From: Geodermatophilaceae bacterium NBWT11
GTDB taxonomy: Bacteria; Actinomycetota; Actinomycetes; Mycobacteriales; Geodermatophilaceae
Assembly: GCA_014218215.1 (NCBI GenBank)
Contig: CP043652.1
Location: forward strand, 3,348,001-3,412,000
Reading direction: 5' to 3'
Length of the DNA stretch: 64,000 bases
The position numbers and the translations under genes were made by a program. Within the stretch, counting starts at the first letter, position 1. The number at the start of each line of letters is the position of its first letter. Shown here in pieces: positions 36,845-45,684 of this stretch. Under the pieces are notes generated by a model. It saw nothing but the letters and a program-made list of their open reading frames with translations, searched no databases and was not told the origin of the DNA.

Positions 36845-37377
36845 CCGCGGTGCTGGGTCCAGGTGATGAACGCCAGGGCCCCGGTGACGAAGACCGGCGG
36901 GAAGGCCAGCACCAGGAAGGCCGCGACCACCCGGTCGGTCCGCCACAGCACCCGCAGCCGCGACGGCAGCCCGCTGCCCGGTGACGTGTCGCCGGGGGCC
37001 GGCTCCAGCGGCGCCCCGGTGGAGCGCGCGGCCTGCCAGGCCTCGACGCGTGCCCACCCCGGGGCGACGCCGCAGACCAGTGCGACGACGACGAGCACCA
37101 GCAGCGTCGACAGCAGGTGACCGGGCTCCAGCACCACCAGCCCGGCGGCCCCGGCCCCGGCGGCGAACCCGGCGATGGTGATGGCGCCGAGGCTGAACAC
37201 CAGGCCGAAGAGCAGCACGAGGGTGGCGCAGACCCCGACCAGGGTCAGGTGCAGGTCGGTGGTGGTGAGCAGGGCGACGACGAGCTCGACGGCCACCAGC
37301 GCCAGCGCCACCAGGAGCACCGCGGTCATCGGGATCCGGATGGGGTGCCGGGGTGCGGCCGGCGCGAGGGCGGTCAC
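36841..37377 (-). CDS. Membrane protein coupled to the MshEN-glycosyltransferase
   Basis: 178 residues from GTG 37377, which overlaps the glycosyltransferase stop (GTGA), so the two are translationally coupled. There are about five hydrophobic stretches (MTAVLLVALALVAVELVVALL, LVGVCATLVLLFGLVFSLGAI, LLSTLLVLVVVALVCGVAPGW, and VVAAFLVLAFPPVFVTGALAF near the end), with a Pro/Ser-rich loop before the last. No family is recognised. The strict coupling suggests a partner subunit of the glycosyltransferase. Confidence 0.75.
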   Translation of the reverse strand: MTALAPAAPRHPIRIPMTAVLLVALALVAVELVVALLTTTDLHLTLVGVCATLVLLFGLVFSLGAITIAGFAAGAGAAGLVVLEPGHLLSTLLVLVVVALVCGVAPGWARVEAWQAARSTGAPLEPAPGDTSPGSGLPSRLRVLWRTDRVVAAFLVLAFPPVFVTGALAFITWTQHRG

Positions 37378-40037
37378 GGCCGCTCCAGCCAGCCGAGGAG
37401 CCCGGTGGACGGTTCGGGCTGACGGTGCCGCGCAGCGTGCCGGGCGGTCGGCCGGGCGCTCGGTCGGGCGCGAGGCGTGCCGGCGCTCGCGGGCACCGGC
37501 GGCAGGGTCGGCTGGGGGTTCGTCGAGGGCGGCACCGGCGGCGTGGCCAACGGGTGGACGTGCTCGGGCCCGGGGGTGCGCGGCGCGACCGGGGGCAGCG
37601 GGCCCGACCGGCGCACCGGGTCGGGCTCGCTCGGCGCGGAGGGGACCGGGGGACGGTCCCGCTGCGGCACCGGGGCCTCGTCCGGCTCGGAGAGCACCGG
37701 CACCGGTGTCGGCGACGGGGGCGCCAGCAGCACCGGTGGGGTGGTCGGCGTCGCCGGTGCCAGCAGCACCAGCGAGGAGTCCGGCCGGGCCCGCTGTGGG
37801 CTGCCGGGGTCCCGCGGGGCGAACTCCACCAGCAGGTCCCGCTCGTCGAGGACCTCCAGCTCGGCACGCAGCAGCGCGAGGTCGTCGAGGTCGAGAGGGG
37901 GCACGGGGTCCTCCGCGGGCGTGGGGGTCGGGTCGGTGGGGGACTGCAGGGCGGCCGCAGCGGCCACAGCGGCCACAGCGGCCGCAGCCGCGGCCAGGGC
38001 GGGCACGGCGAGGGCGGCGGGGACCCGCTCGCGCACCGGGCCGGCGGCGGCCGTGGCGCTCTCGCCGACCGCGGGGGTGGCGGGCTCGGCGGGGGACGCG
38101 TCGTCGTCGGCGTCCTGGGTGTGGCTGGTCAGCCCGTGCTGGGTCTTCTCCCAGTAGAAGGGGTTGGTGACCAGCTGCCAGGCCGCCTTGTAGGAGGCCA
38201 CCGAGTGCAGCATCCAGTAGAACGGCGAGAGCAGCGCGTAGCCGACCAGGCCGTACGTGCGCCGCTTGAACCCGGCCAGCAGGCTCAGGTAGACGATCAT
38301 CCCGTTGCCGATGAGCAGGTTGGCCAGGCTGACGTACATCAGCCACGGCGGCAGCACCGGGGCGAACCACTGCGGCATCGCCAGGTACAGCACGAACAGC
38401 ACCCACAGCAGCGGGGTGAGCAGGAAGGTGGCCGGGGTGCCGCCGATGGTCAGCAGGAACCCGATCGCCTGACGCAGACCGATCTGGCGGACCAGCCGCA
38501 GCGGGTGCCGGGTGTGCACCAGGAACGTCTGCATGTAGCCCTTGATCCAGCGGCTGCGCTGCCGGATCCAGTTGCCGACGGCCATGTTGGCCTCTTCGTA
38601 GGTGGTCGAGTTGACCACCGTGACGCGACCGCCACGGGCCGAGGAGCGGACACCCAGGTCGGCGTCCTCGGTGACGTTGAAGGGGTCCCAGCCGCCGAGC
38701 TCGCGCAGCATGTCGGCCCGGAAGTGGTTGCTGGTGCCGCCCAGGGGGATGGGCAGCCGCATCGCGTCCAGGCCGGGCAGCGTGTAGTCGAACCACGAGG
38801 AGTACTCGAGGGTGAACATGCGGGTGAGCAGGTTCTCCTCGGCGTTGAAGTAGTTCAGCGCCGCCTGCACGCAGACCAGGTCGTCCCCGCCCTTGGCGAA
38901 GGCCACCACGGACTTCTTGAGCTGGTCGGGGTCGGGGCGGTCCTCGGCGTCGTAGATGACCACGAGGTCACCGCGGGCGAAGGCCAGGCCCACGTTGCAG
39001 GCCCGCGGCTTGGTCTTGGGCAGCGAGTGCGGCACCACGAGGATGCGGACGATGTCCGGCGGGGCGGCGGCGAGGGCGGCCTGCAGGGTCTCCGGGTCGT
39101 CCTCCTCCAGCAGGAGCAGGATCTCCAGCTTCTCCCGGGGGTAGTCCAGCGAGGACAGGTTCTTCATCAGCAGGCCGACGATCCCGGCCTCCCGGTAGAC
39201 CGGCACCAGGATCGTGTACCTCGGCAGCTCGGCGTCGACCAGCGCCGCGACCTCCTCCTCGGTGACCTGCTCGACGGTCTCCGAGGCCGTCCCCACGGTG
39301 CTGATCAGCGCCTTCGCCCCGACCGAGAGCCCGATGGTCACGTTCACCACCGCCAGCAGGACGACGATCGTGGTGGGGGCGTCGAGCAGCAGCCCGACGA
39401 CGACGGCGAGGAGCGCGACCCCGGCCGCGGCCACCTGCTGCCAGGTGAAGACGGTGGAGGCCGACTCGTCGGGACGACGCTCGGCCAGCGAGGACACCGC
39501 CTCGTGGACGACCTCCTCGCGCCAGACGGTCCGCAGCGCGCGCTGGACGTCCCAGTCGGTGGTGACGACCTGGTGCACCCGGTCGATCCCGGTGCGCTCG
39601 ACGACCTCCTGGGCGATGTGCGCCGAGGGGCGGCCGGCGGTGGCGACGACGACCTGCAGCTCGCCGTCCTCGTCGCGTTCGGTGCGCAGCGGCACCCACG
39701 TCTCGCGGGCCAGCATCGGGTACGGGAAGAGCTGGGCCAGGTCGGGGTCGACCTCGACCGGGTCGACGAACGCCATCTCGGCGCCCCACACCTCGGCCAG
39801 GGCCACGTAGAGCTGCCGGCGGGTGATCCACTGCTTGGCCAGCAGGACGCTGCCCAGGGGCTCGCCGACCCGGGCGGCCTGCCGCAGGCCCTCGGCGAGC
39901 TGCTCCTCGGTGACGACGTGGGTGTCGACCAGCACGTCGCCCAGTCGACGTTCCCGGCCGACCGGGGTGGCCGGCAGGGGGCCGCGCACCAGGGTGGCGT
40001 CGTCCTCTCCCGGGTCGGGGCGCACGGAGGTGGTCAC
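37374..40037 (-). CDS. GT2 glycosyltransferase with N-terminal MshEN (c-di-GMP-binding) domain
   Basis: 887 residues. About 28-170: GspE-N/MshEN module (RLGDVLVDTHVVTEEQLAEG … GEPLGSVLLAKQWITRRQL), which matches the c-di-GMP-binding consensus RLGxxL…PLGxxL. About 205-245: two helices. About 285-520: processive GT2 domain (YTILVPVYREAGIV, VVIYDAEDRPDPDQL, TEDADLGVR, RQRSRWIKGYMQTF = QxxRW). Then several helices, and from about 640 a 245-residue Ala/Pro-rich disordered tail. NfrB-type proteins combine the same two modules in the opposite order. Likely role: c-di-GMP-switched synthesis or export of a polysaccharide at the membrane. GTG 40037 start; GTG 40025 also possible. Confidence 0.85.
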   Translation of the reverse strand: MTTSVRPDPGEDDATLVRGPLPATPVGRERRLGDVLVDTHVVTEEQLAEGLRQAARVGEPLGSVLLAKQWITRRQLYVALAEVWGAEMAFVDPVEVDPDLAQLFPYPMLARETWVPLRTERDEDGELQVVVATAGRPSAHIAQEVVERTGIDRVHQVVTTDWDVQRALRTVWREEVVHEAVSSLAERRPDESASTVFTWQQVAAAGVALLAVVVGLLLDAPTTIVVLLAVVNVTIGLSVGAKALISTVGTASETVEQVTEEEVAALVDAELPRYTILVPVYREAGIVGLLMKNLSSLDYPREKLEILLLLEEDDPETLQAALAAAPPDIVRILVVPHSLPKTKPRACNVGLAFARGDLVVIYDAEDRPDPDQLKKSVVAFAKGGDDLVCVQAALNYFNAEENLLTRMFTLEYSSWFDYTLPGLDAMRLPIPLGGTSNHFRADMLRELGGWDPFNVTEDADLGVRSSARGGRVTVVNSTTYEEANMAVGNWIRQRSRWIKGYMQTFLVHTRHPLRLVRQIGLRQAIGFLLTIGGTPATFLLTPLLWVLFVLYLAMPQWFAPVLPPWLMYVSLANLLIGNGMIVYLSLLAGFKRRTYGLVGYALLSPFYWMLHSVASYKAAWQLVTNPFYWEKTQHGLTSHTQDADDDASPAEPATPAVGESATAAAGPVRERVPAALAVPALAAAAAAVAAVAAAAALQSPTDPTPTPAEDPVPPLDLDDLALLRAELEVLDERDLLVEFAPRDPGSPQRARPDSSLVLLAPATPTTPPVLLAPPSPTPVPVLSEPDEAPVPQRDRPPVPSAPSEPDPVRRSGPLPPVAPRTPGPEHVHPLATPPVPPSTNPQPTLPPVPASAGTPRARPSARPTARHAARHRQPEPSTGLLGWLERP

Positions 40038-40106
40038 CCGTACGGGGTCGGCATCCCGGGACGGTGACCGGAGGTGAGCACGGGCCGGCTCACCCGCCCG
40101 GGGGAG

Positions 40107-40814
40107 TCAGGGGCGGGCGGTGAAGACCACGTTGGACGACGTCCCGCCGGTCAGCGGGTTCGCGAAGACCACCTCGTGGACGGCGGAGTGGGTGGCGACG
40201 CCGGCCAGGGTGGCGGCGAACGCGTCGTCGCCGACGTCGGACCACAGCGCGAACACCCCGCCGGGACGGAGGAGGGCGAGGAGCCGGCGCAACCCGTCGG
40301 GGGAGTAGAAGCCGGCGTGGCTGGGGTGCAGGTGGTGCGTGGGGGTGTGGTCGACGTCGAGCAGGACGGCGTCGAAGCGCCGGCCCGGCTGCTCGGGGTC
40401 GAGGTCGCCGGCCGCCACCCGGGCGAAGAAGTCCCCCTGCACCAGCCGCACCCGGGGGTCGGCGGCCAGCCCGACGGTGTCGGGGAGCAGGTCGCGGCGG
40501 TGCCAGTCGACGACGTCCTCGAGCGCCTCGACCACGGTCAACGAGGCCACCCGGGGGTCGGCCAGTGCAGCCCGGGCGGTGTAGCCCAGGCCCAGCCCGC
40601 CGACGACGACGTCCAGCGGCCCGGGGCCCGCCTGGGCCAGACCCAGCCGGGACAGCTGCACCTCGCCCTCGGTGAAGGCGCTGGACATGAGGAACTCCTC
40701 GCCCAGCTTCACCTCGTACACGTCCACCCCGAGCTGCGGGTCACGACGGCGGCGCAGGCTGATCTCGCCCATCGGGGTGTCGCGGAAGGCCAGCTCCTGC
40801 AGACGTGCGCTCAC
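40107..40814 (-). CDS. Spermidine-synthase-like methyltransferase-fold protein
   Basis: 235 residues from GTG 40814 (GAGAGG box upstream). The fold motif is DVVVGGLGLGYTARAAL, followed by LTVVEALEDVVDWHRRDL and RFDAVLLDVDHTPTHHL. The family (spermidine synthase-like, often annotated so in actinobacteria) shares the polyamine-synthase Rossmann core, but the polyamine gate residues are not evident. No speD or speE partner is near. Its actual substrate is unknown. Confidence 0.8.
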   Translation of the reverse strand: MSARLQELAFRDTPMGEISLRRRRDPQLGVDVYEVKLGEEFLMSSAFTEGEVQLSRLGLAQAGPGPLDVVVGGLGLGYTARAALADPRVASLTVVEALEDVVDWHRRDLLPDTVGLAADPRVRLVQGDFFARVAAGDLDPEQPGRRFDAVLLDVDHTPTHHLHPSHAGFYSPDGLRRLLALLRPGGVFALWSDVGDDAFAATLAGVATHSAVHEVVFANPLTGGTSSNVVFTARP

Positions 40815-40835
40815 GGGTGCCTCTCCGTCGCCGGG

Positions 40836-40916
40836 TGCGGGAGGCGGGAGTCGAACCCGCACGCCCGAAGGCACCAGCTCCTAAGGCTGGCGTGGCTGCC
40901 GTTACACCACTCCCGC
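40836..40916 (-). tRNA. tRNA-Leu (anticodon UAG)
   Basis: 81-nt class II tRNA on the minus strand. The acceptor GCGGGAG/CTCCCGC, the anticodon stem CCAGC/GCTGG around loop CTTAGGA (anticodon TAG, reading CUA and related Leu codons), an extra arm TGCCTTCGGGCGT, and T-arm GCGGG-TTCGACT-CCCGC are all present. The 3' CCA is not encoded. Confidence 0.95.
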
Positions 40917-40945
40917 GTGCCGGGGATCCTACGAGGTGGGGGAGC

Positions 40946-40951
40946 TACCGT
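40946..40951 (+). promoter_or_regulatory. -10 box of a leaderless promoter (82-aa protein)
   Basis: TACCGT is followed by 7 nt and the ATG at 40959, 43 bp beyond the tRNA gene on the opposite strand. Confidence 0.5.
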
Positions 40952-40958
40952 CGGGCGC

Positions 40959-41207
40959 ATGGCTGACCTGGAGGCGCTGCGTCGCTTCGGTGTGGTGCTG
41001 GAGATGGCCGAGGCCGCCGGGGACGGCGACTGGGCGGGCTGGACGACGATCATCGCCGGGCTCGACGAGGACCTGCGGGCCGACGTGGTGCGGCAGTCCT
41101 CGCTGGTGGTGGCGATGTTGTGCGAGCGGGAGGCCGAGCGCCGCGGTGTCACCCGGGACCAGTTCCTCGCCCAGTTCCGCGCCGAGGTGATGGAGCAGCT
41201 GGGCTGA
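40959..41207 (+). CDS. Hypothetical protein (82 aa)
   Basis: Small acidic, probably all-helical soluble protein (EALRRFGVVLEMAEAAGDGD, VVRQSSLVVAMLCEREAERR). Good codon usage, a TACCGT-7-ATG leaderless start and tight spacing to the next gene support it as real. No family recognised. Confidence 0.7.
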   Translation: MADLEALRRFGVVLEMAEAAGDGDWAGWTTIIAGLDEDLRADVVRQSSLVVAMLCEREAERRGVTRDQFLAQFRAEVMEQLG

Positions 41208-41243
41208 GGGGTGCGCGCGGCCTGCGCATGGCAGGCTGTGCCC

Positions 41244-41474
41244 GTGCCACGCAGCCCCGAGCAGATCCAGCAGGAGATCGACGCCGCCCGCGAGTCGCTG
41301 GCGGCCACTCTCGACCAGCTCGTCTACCGGGGCAGCCCGAAGCGGCTGACCGCCCAGGCCCAGGCCCGGGCACAGCACTTCCTCACCACCCCGGCCGGGC
41401 AGGCGGCGATGGCCGCCGTCGGGCTGCTGGTCAGCGTGGTCGTCGTGCAGAAGATCCGGCACCGCAACCGCTGA
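41244..41474 (+). CDS. DUF3618 domain protein
   Basis: 76 residues. PRSPEQIQQEIDAARESLAATLDQLVYRGSP is the DUF3618 signature, a helix with a basic/acidic pattern, followed by one transmembrane helix (AAMAAVGLLVSVVVV) and a short basic end. Members usually sit near phage-shock-like or DUF1269/holin-type genes; the role is unknown. GTG 41244 has CAGGCT 6 nt upstream, and no ribosome site. Confidence 0.82.
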   Translation: MPRSPEQIQQEIDAARESLAATLDQLVYRGSPKRLTAQAQARAQHFLTTPAGQAAMAAVGLLVSVVVVQKIRHRNR

Positions 41475-41493
41475 CCAGGCGCACACTCGAGGC

Positions 41494-41991
41494 GTGATGC
41501 ACCCGCGCCCCGACCCCGTACGCCCCGGCCAGGAGTCCGTCTGGGACTACCCCCGGCCCCCCTCCGCCGACGTCACGCCCCGCCGCGTCGAGGTCGTCCT
41601 CGGCGGCCGCACCATCGCCAGCACCACCGGCGCCGCCCGGGTCTGCGAGACCAGCCACCCGCCGGTGTTCTACGTCCCCCGCGCCGACATCGCCGAGGGC
41701 GTGCTGGAGAAGGCGTCCGGCGCCAGCTGGTGCGAGTGGAAGGGCGTGGCCACCTACTGGGACGCCGTGGTCGACGGCGTCCGCTTCCCCGCCGTGGGCT
41801 GGAGCTACGAGAACCCCACGGACGGGTACCGGCACCTGCGGGGAGCCGTGGCGTTCTACCCCTCGAAGCTGGACCGGGCGACCGTGGACGGGGAGACGGT
41901 GCGGGCCCAGGCCGGGGACTTCTACGGCGGCTGGATCACCGACGACGTGGTCGGTCCGTTCAAGGGCGAGGCCGGCACCCGCGGCTGGTGA
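41494..41991 (+). CDS. DUF427 domain protein
   Basis: 165 residues. The DUF427 core is recognisable as [36 protein letters not shown] (shortened here to its key segments: [17 protein letters not shown]), then [22 protein letters not shown] and AFYPSKLD. The fold is a small beta-barrel, with unknown function. GTG-ATG at 41494/41497 is close to the DUF3618 stop, with CACACT 6 nt upstream. Confidence 0.88.
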   Translation: MMHPRPDPVRPGQESVWDYPRPPSADVTPRRVEVVLGGRTIASTTGAARVCETSHPPVFYVPRADIAEGVLEKASGASWCEWKGVATYWDAVVDGVRFPAVGWSYENPTDGYRHLRGAVAFYPSKLDRATVDGETVRAQAGDFYGGWITDDVVGPFKGEAGTRGW

Positions 41992-42005
41992 CGGGTCGAC
42001 ACCCC

Positions 42006-42024
42006 TACCCCCTAGGGGTATGTT
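42006..42024. promoter_or_regulatory. CsoR operator overlapping the leaderless -10 of csoR
   Basis: TACCCCCTAGGGGTA (42006-42020) is the G/C-tract pseudo-palindrome typical of CsoR sites. TATGTT (42019-42024) lies 7 nt before the GTG at 42032. The repressor would therefore cover the promoter's -10 edge and turn off csoR-copZ-copA without copper. Confidence 0.7.
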
Positions 42025-42031
42025 CGGTGGT

Positions 42032-42325
42032 GTGACCGGATACGAGGGCAACAAGGACCAGGTGCTGGCCCGGCTCAAGCGGGTCGAGGGGCAGGTCCGG
42101 GGCATCGCCCGGATGGTCGAGGACGACACCTACTGCATCGACGTCCTGACCCAGGTGTCCGCGGCGACCAGTGCGCTGCAGGCCGTCGCCCTGGGCCTGC
42201 TCGACGACCACCTGGGCCACTGCGTGCGCGACGCCGTCGCCAGCAGCGCCCAGGACGACGGTGCCGCCGCCGACGCCAAGATCGCCGAGGCCTCGGCCGC
42301 GATCGCGCGCCTCGTCCGTCGCTGA
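42032..42325 (+). CDS. csoR: CsoR copper-sensing transcriptional repressor
   Basis: 97-residue helical repressor. The Cu(I) ligands Cys-His-Cys are in [11 protein letters not shown] and [14 protein letters not shown]. Family core [21 protein letters not shown]. Copper binding releases it from the operator directly upstream. GTG 42032 is preferred to the ATG at 42020, which lies inside the operator, and gives a leaderless start. It is the first gene of csoR-copZ-copA. Confidence 0.93.
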   Translation: MTGYEGNKDQVLARLKRVEGQVRGIARMVEDDTYCIDVLTQVSAATSALQAVALGLLDDHLGHCVRDAVASSAQDDGAAADAKIAEASAAIARLVRR

Positions 42326-42354
42326 CCCCCCCCCCGAGAACCCAGGAGACCCCC

Positions 42355-42561
42355 GTGCAGACCCAGACCTTCACCGTCACCGGCATGACCTGCCAGCACT
42401 GCGTCGCCTCCGTCACCGAGGAGGTGTCCGAGCTCGACGGCGTCACCGGCGTGGACGTCGACCTGGACAGCGCGACCCTGCGGGTCACCGGGCAGGACGT
42501 CACCACCGAGCAGGTCCAGGCGGCCGTGGTGGAGGCCGGTTACACCGCGGACCCGGCATGA
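42355..42561 (+). CDS. copZ: CopZ-type copper chaperone (HMA domain)
   Basis: 68-residue ferredoxin-fold heavy-metal-associated domain. MTCQHCV is the MxCxxC Cu(I) site at about residues 11-17. It probably passes copper to CopA. AGGAG lies upstream. It overlaps copA by 4 bp (ATGA). Confidence 0.93.
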   Translation: MQTQTFTVTGMTCQHCVASVTEEVSELDGVTGVDVDLDSATLRVTGQDVTTEQVQAAVVEAGYTADPA

Positions 42562-44792
42562 CCGCCGCGGCCGGCACCCACGACGAGGTCCGCCTCGACA
42601 TCACCGGGATGACCTGCGCCAGCTGCGCGAACCGCATCGAGCGCAAGCTCAACAAGGTCGAGGGCGTGCAGGCCACGGTCAACTACGCCACCGAGGCCGC
42701 CACGGTGCGCTTCGACCGGGACACCGTCGACACCGACCAGCTGCTCGCCACGGTCGCCGCCGCCGGCTACGCCGCGTCGCTGCCGGCCCCGCCCGCGGCC
42801 GACGACGAGCCCGGGCCCGACGACGACGCCCCGACGGCGGAGGACCGTGCGCTGCGCCAGCGGCTCGTGGTGTCCGCCGCCCTGGCCCTGCCGGTGCTCC
42901 TGCTGTCGATGGTCCCGCCGCTGCAGTTCGAGAACTGGCAGTGGCTGGCCCTCACCCTGGCCAGCCCGGTCGCGGTCTGGGGGGCCTGGCCCTTCCACCG
43001 GGCCGCGGCGGTCAACGCCCGGCACGGCGCCTCCACGATGGACACCCTGGTGTCGATCGGCATCGTCGCGGCCTTCGTGTGGTCGCTCTATGCACTGTTC
43101 CTCGGCGACGCCGGGGCACCCGGCATGCGGATGGAGTTCCACCTGCTCGCCGAGCAGGGCGCCGGGACCAGCGAGCTGTACCTGGAGGTCGCCGCCGCCG
43201 TCACCGTGTTCCTGCTGGCCGGCCGGTACGCGGAGTCCCGGGCCAGGCGCCGGTCGGGCTCCGCGCTGCGGGCGCTGCTGACCCTGGGCGCCAAGGACGC
43301 CGCCGTGCTCCGCGACGGCGTCGAGGTCCGGGTGCCGGCGGACCGGCTCGCCGTCGGGGACCGGTTCGTCGTCCGGCCGGGGGAGAAGGTCGCCACCGAC
43401 GGCGTCGTCGTCTCCGGGTCCTCGGCCGTGGACGCCTCGATGCTCACCGGGGAGTCCGTGCCCGTCGAGGTCGGCGTCGGCGACCGGGTCACCGGGGCGA
43501 CGGTGAACGTCGGCGGCCGGCTGGTCGTCGAGGCCGACCGGGTCGGTGCCGAGACCACCCTGGCCGCGCTCGGCCGGCTGGTGACCGCCGCGCAGAGCGG
43601 CAAGGCCCCCGTCCAGCGGCTGGCCGACCGGGTGTCGGCGGTGTTCGTCCCCGTCGTGCTGGTGATCGCGCTGGCCACGCTGGTGGTCTGGCTGCTGGTC
43701 ACCGGTGACGTCGCCGCGGCGTTCACCTCCGCCGTCGCCGTGCTGGTCATCGCCTGCCCGTGCGCGCTGGGCCTGGCCACCCCCACCGCCCTGCTGGTGG
43801 GCACCGGCCGGGGCGCCCAGCTCGGCATCGTGATCAAGGGCCCCGAGGTGCTGGAGTCCACGCGCCGGGTCGACACCGTCGTGCTGGACAAGACCGGCAC
43901 CGTCACCACCGGGGAGATGGCCCTGGTCGAGGTGGTCGGGCACCCCGACACGCTCCGGTTCGCCGCGGCTGTCGAGGCGGCCTCCGAGCACCCGATCGCC
44001 CGGGCCGTGGTGCGCGCCGTCGCCCAGCCGCTGTCCGAGGTGCACGACTTCGCGAACCGGCAGGGCCGGGGGGTCTCCGGCACCGTCGAGGGCCGCCTGG
44101 TCGTCGTCGGGCGGGTCGGGGAGATGCCCGCCCCGCCGTCGGCCGAGCTGGCCGACGCGGTGGTGCGCGCCGAGGACGCCGGCCGGACCGCGGTGCTGGT
44201 CTCCGTGGACGGCGAGGTGGTCGGGCTCTGCGTCGTCGCCGACACCGTCAAGCCCAGCAGTGCTGCGGCGATCGCCGCGCTGCGGGACCTGGGGTTGGCC
44301 CCGGTCCTGGTCACCGGCGACAACGCCGGGGCCGCCGCGGTGGTCGCCCGGACGGTGGGGCTGGACCCCGACGCCGGCGAGGTGGTCGCCGGGGTGCTGC
44401 CCGAGGGCAAGGTCGACGTCGTCCGCGGCCTGCAGGTCCGGGGGCGGGTCGTCGCCGTGGTGGGGGACGGGGTGAACGACGCCCCGGCCCTGGCCCAGGC
44501 CGACCTGGGTCTGGCCATGGGGACCGGCACCGACGCCGCGATCGAGGCCGCCGACCTGACCCTGGTGCGCGCCGACCTGTCCGCGGCCGTCGACGCCGTC
44601 CGGCTGTCGCGGCGGACGCTGGCCACCATCAAGGCCAACCTGTTCTGGGCCTTCGCCTACAACGTGGCGTTGGTCCCGCTGGCCGCGCTGGGGTTCCTCA
44701 ACCCGGTGCTGGCCGGGCTGGCGATGGCGGCGTCCTCGGTGCTCGTGGTGGGCAACAGCCTGCAGTTGCGGCGGTTCACCGCCGGCGGCTGA
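42558..44792 (+). CDS. copA: Copper-exporting P1B-type ATPase
   Basis: 744 residues. One N-terminal HMA domain ([17 protein letters not shown]), eight helices, the actuator loop MLTGESVPV, the Cu(I) transport motif [12 protein letters not shown] (CPC), phosphorylation [19 protein letters not shown] and the hinge [16 protein letters not shown]. It exports Cu(I) at the cytoplasmic membrane with ATP. It ends the csoR operon. Whole motif set intact. Confidence 0.96.
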   Translation: MTAAAGTHDEVRLDITGMTCASCANRIERKLNKVEGVQATVNYATEAATVRFDRDTVDTDQLLATVAAAGYAASLPAPPAADDEPGPDDDAPTAEDRALRQRLVVSAALALPVLLLSMVPPLQFENWQWLALTLASPVAVWGAWPFHRAAAVNARHGASTMDTLVSIGIVAAFVWSLYALFLGDAGAPGMRMEFHLLAEQGAGTSELYLEVAAAVTVFLLAGRYAESRARRRSGSALRALLTLGAKDAAVLRDGVEVRVPADRLAVGDRFVVRPGEKVATDGVVVSGSSAVDASMLTGESVPVEVGVGDRVTGATVNVGGRLVVEADRVGAETTLAALGRLVTAAQSGKAPVQRLADRVSAVFVPVVLVIALATLVVWLLVTGDVAAAFTSAVAVLVIACPCALGLATPTALLVGTGRGAQLGIVIKGPEVLESTRRVDTVVLDKTGTVTTGEMALVEVVGHPDTLRFAAAVEAASEHPIARAVVRAVAQPLSEVHDFANRQGRGVSGTVEGRLVVVGRVGEMPAPPSAELADAVVRAEDAGRTAVLVSVDGEVVGLCVVADTVKPSSAAAIAALRDLGLAPVLVTGDNAGAAAVVARTVGLDPDAGEVVAGVLPEGKVDVVRGLQVRGRVVAVVGDGVNDAPALAQADLGLAMGTGTDAAIEAADLTLVRADLSAAVDAVRLSRRTLATIKANLFWAFAYNVALVPLAALGFLNPVLAGLAMAASSVLVVGNSLQLRRFTAGG

Positions 44793-44850
44793 CCCCGGAC
44801 GTGGCAGCGACCCGCCCCCCGGGGGAGAGGACGGGCCGCGCCGGATCGTG

Positions 44851-44866
44851 CGGGCCTCGCGGCCCG
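44851..44866. terminator. Short hairpin between convergent copA and TetR genes
   Basis: CGGGCC/GGCCCG with a TCGC loop, 6 bp. Position between two facing stops suits a terminator, but the stem is weak. Confidence 0.3.
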
Positions 44867-44873
44867 GGTCGGG

Positions 44874-45494
44874 TCAGTTGCTGCAGCGCTCCCGGACCAG
44901 CGGGAGGACGACGGTGTCGACGATCGAGTCGGCGTAGGCCTCGTCGAGCGGCTCACCGGTGAGCAGCCACCGCTGCACGACCAGGGCGGAGGCGGCGTCG
45001 GCGACCGTCGAGCCGACCAGGCCCTCGCGGACCTCGCCGCGGGCCTCGGCCCGACCCCAGACCTCGCGGAAGGCCTCGGTCCACTGGCCCAGCGGGCCGT
45101 TGCGGAAGGCGTCGGCCAGCGCCGGCTGGTGGGGGAGCGTGGACAGCAGCGACATCGTGGCCGCACCGAGGGGGCCGTTGACCACGTGCACCAGGGAGCG
45201 CAGCAGCCCGCGGAGGTCGCCCTCGAGGGAACCGGTGTCCGGGGTGGAGGTCTCGGCCCGGTTCATCTCGGCGATCGTGTCCACGACGAGGTCGGACTTG
45301 GTGCGCCAGCGGCGGTAGATGGTCGCCTTGCCGACACCGGCCTCGGCAGCCACGGCGTCCATGGTGAGGGCGTTGTAGCCGACGTCGGCGAGGAGTCGCA
45401 GGATGGCCGCTCGGATGACGCCGTCACGGGAGGGGTCGCGCGGGCGGCCGCCGCGGCTGGAGCGCGGGGCCTCCGTGGAGATGAGAGCTGCCAT
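44874..45494 (-). CDS. TetR/AcrR-family regulator (autoregulated)
   Basis: 206 residues. HTH: GVIRAAILRLLADVGYNALTM and recognition helix AGVGKATIYRRWRTK, of the TetR_C_11-like type with a helical C-domain ending in a Cys (VRERCSN). Start ATG 45494; a TTG two codons before is in frame. TAAAGT is 7 nt upstream, overlapping the palindrome CTTTAGACCGAAAG. The target could be itself and the divergent EAL gene. No transporter is adjacent. Ligand unknown. Confidence 0.85.
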   Translation of the reverse strand: MAALISTEAPRSSRGGRPRDPSRDGVIRAAILRLLADVGYNALTMDAVAAEAGVGKATIYRRWRTKSDLVVDTIAEMNRAETSTPDTGSLEGDLRGLLRSLVHVVNGPLGAATMSLLSTLPHQPALADAFRNGPLGQWTEAFREVWGRAEARGEVREGLVGSTVADAASALVVQRWLLTGEPLDEAYADSIVDTVVLPLVRERCSN

Positions 45495-45501
45495 GGCCAA
45501 T

Positions 45502-45517
45502 ACTTTAGACCGAAAGA
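45502..45517. promoter_or_regulatory. TetR autoregulatory operator and -10
   Basis: CTTTAGACCGAAAG (45503-45516) is a palindrome of the form CTTTnGnnCnAAAG. Its left half contains the TAAAGT -10 (minus strand, 45507-45502) for the TetR gene. A repressor here would shut its own promoter. Confidence 0.55.
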
Positions 45518-45684
45518 TCCTCGACGACCGTCCGAGCTGGCCTGCTGCGTTCCGACACGCCGGTGTTCGTGGGGCAGTTCACACGAGGGGGGCCGTTGCC
45601 GCCAACGCTCGTGTTGACCGTCCCCCGAGTGTGGCACCCGCGCGCCTGGCGAACGCGCCCGGGCGTGTCGAGCATCCTCCAGGG

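Noticed and set aside
42020-42325. ATG 42020 as csoR start
   Set aside because: It lies inside the operator and -10; GTG 42032 in the same frame has the correct leaderless spacing.
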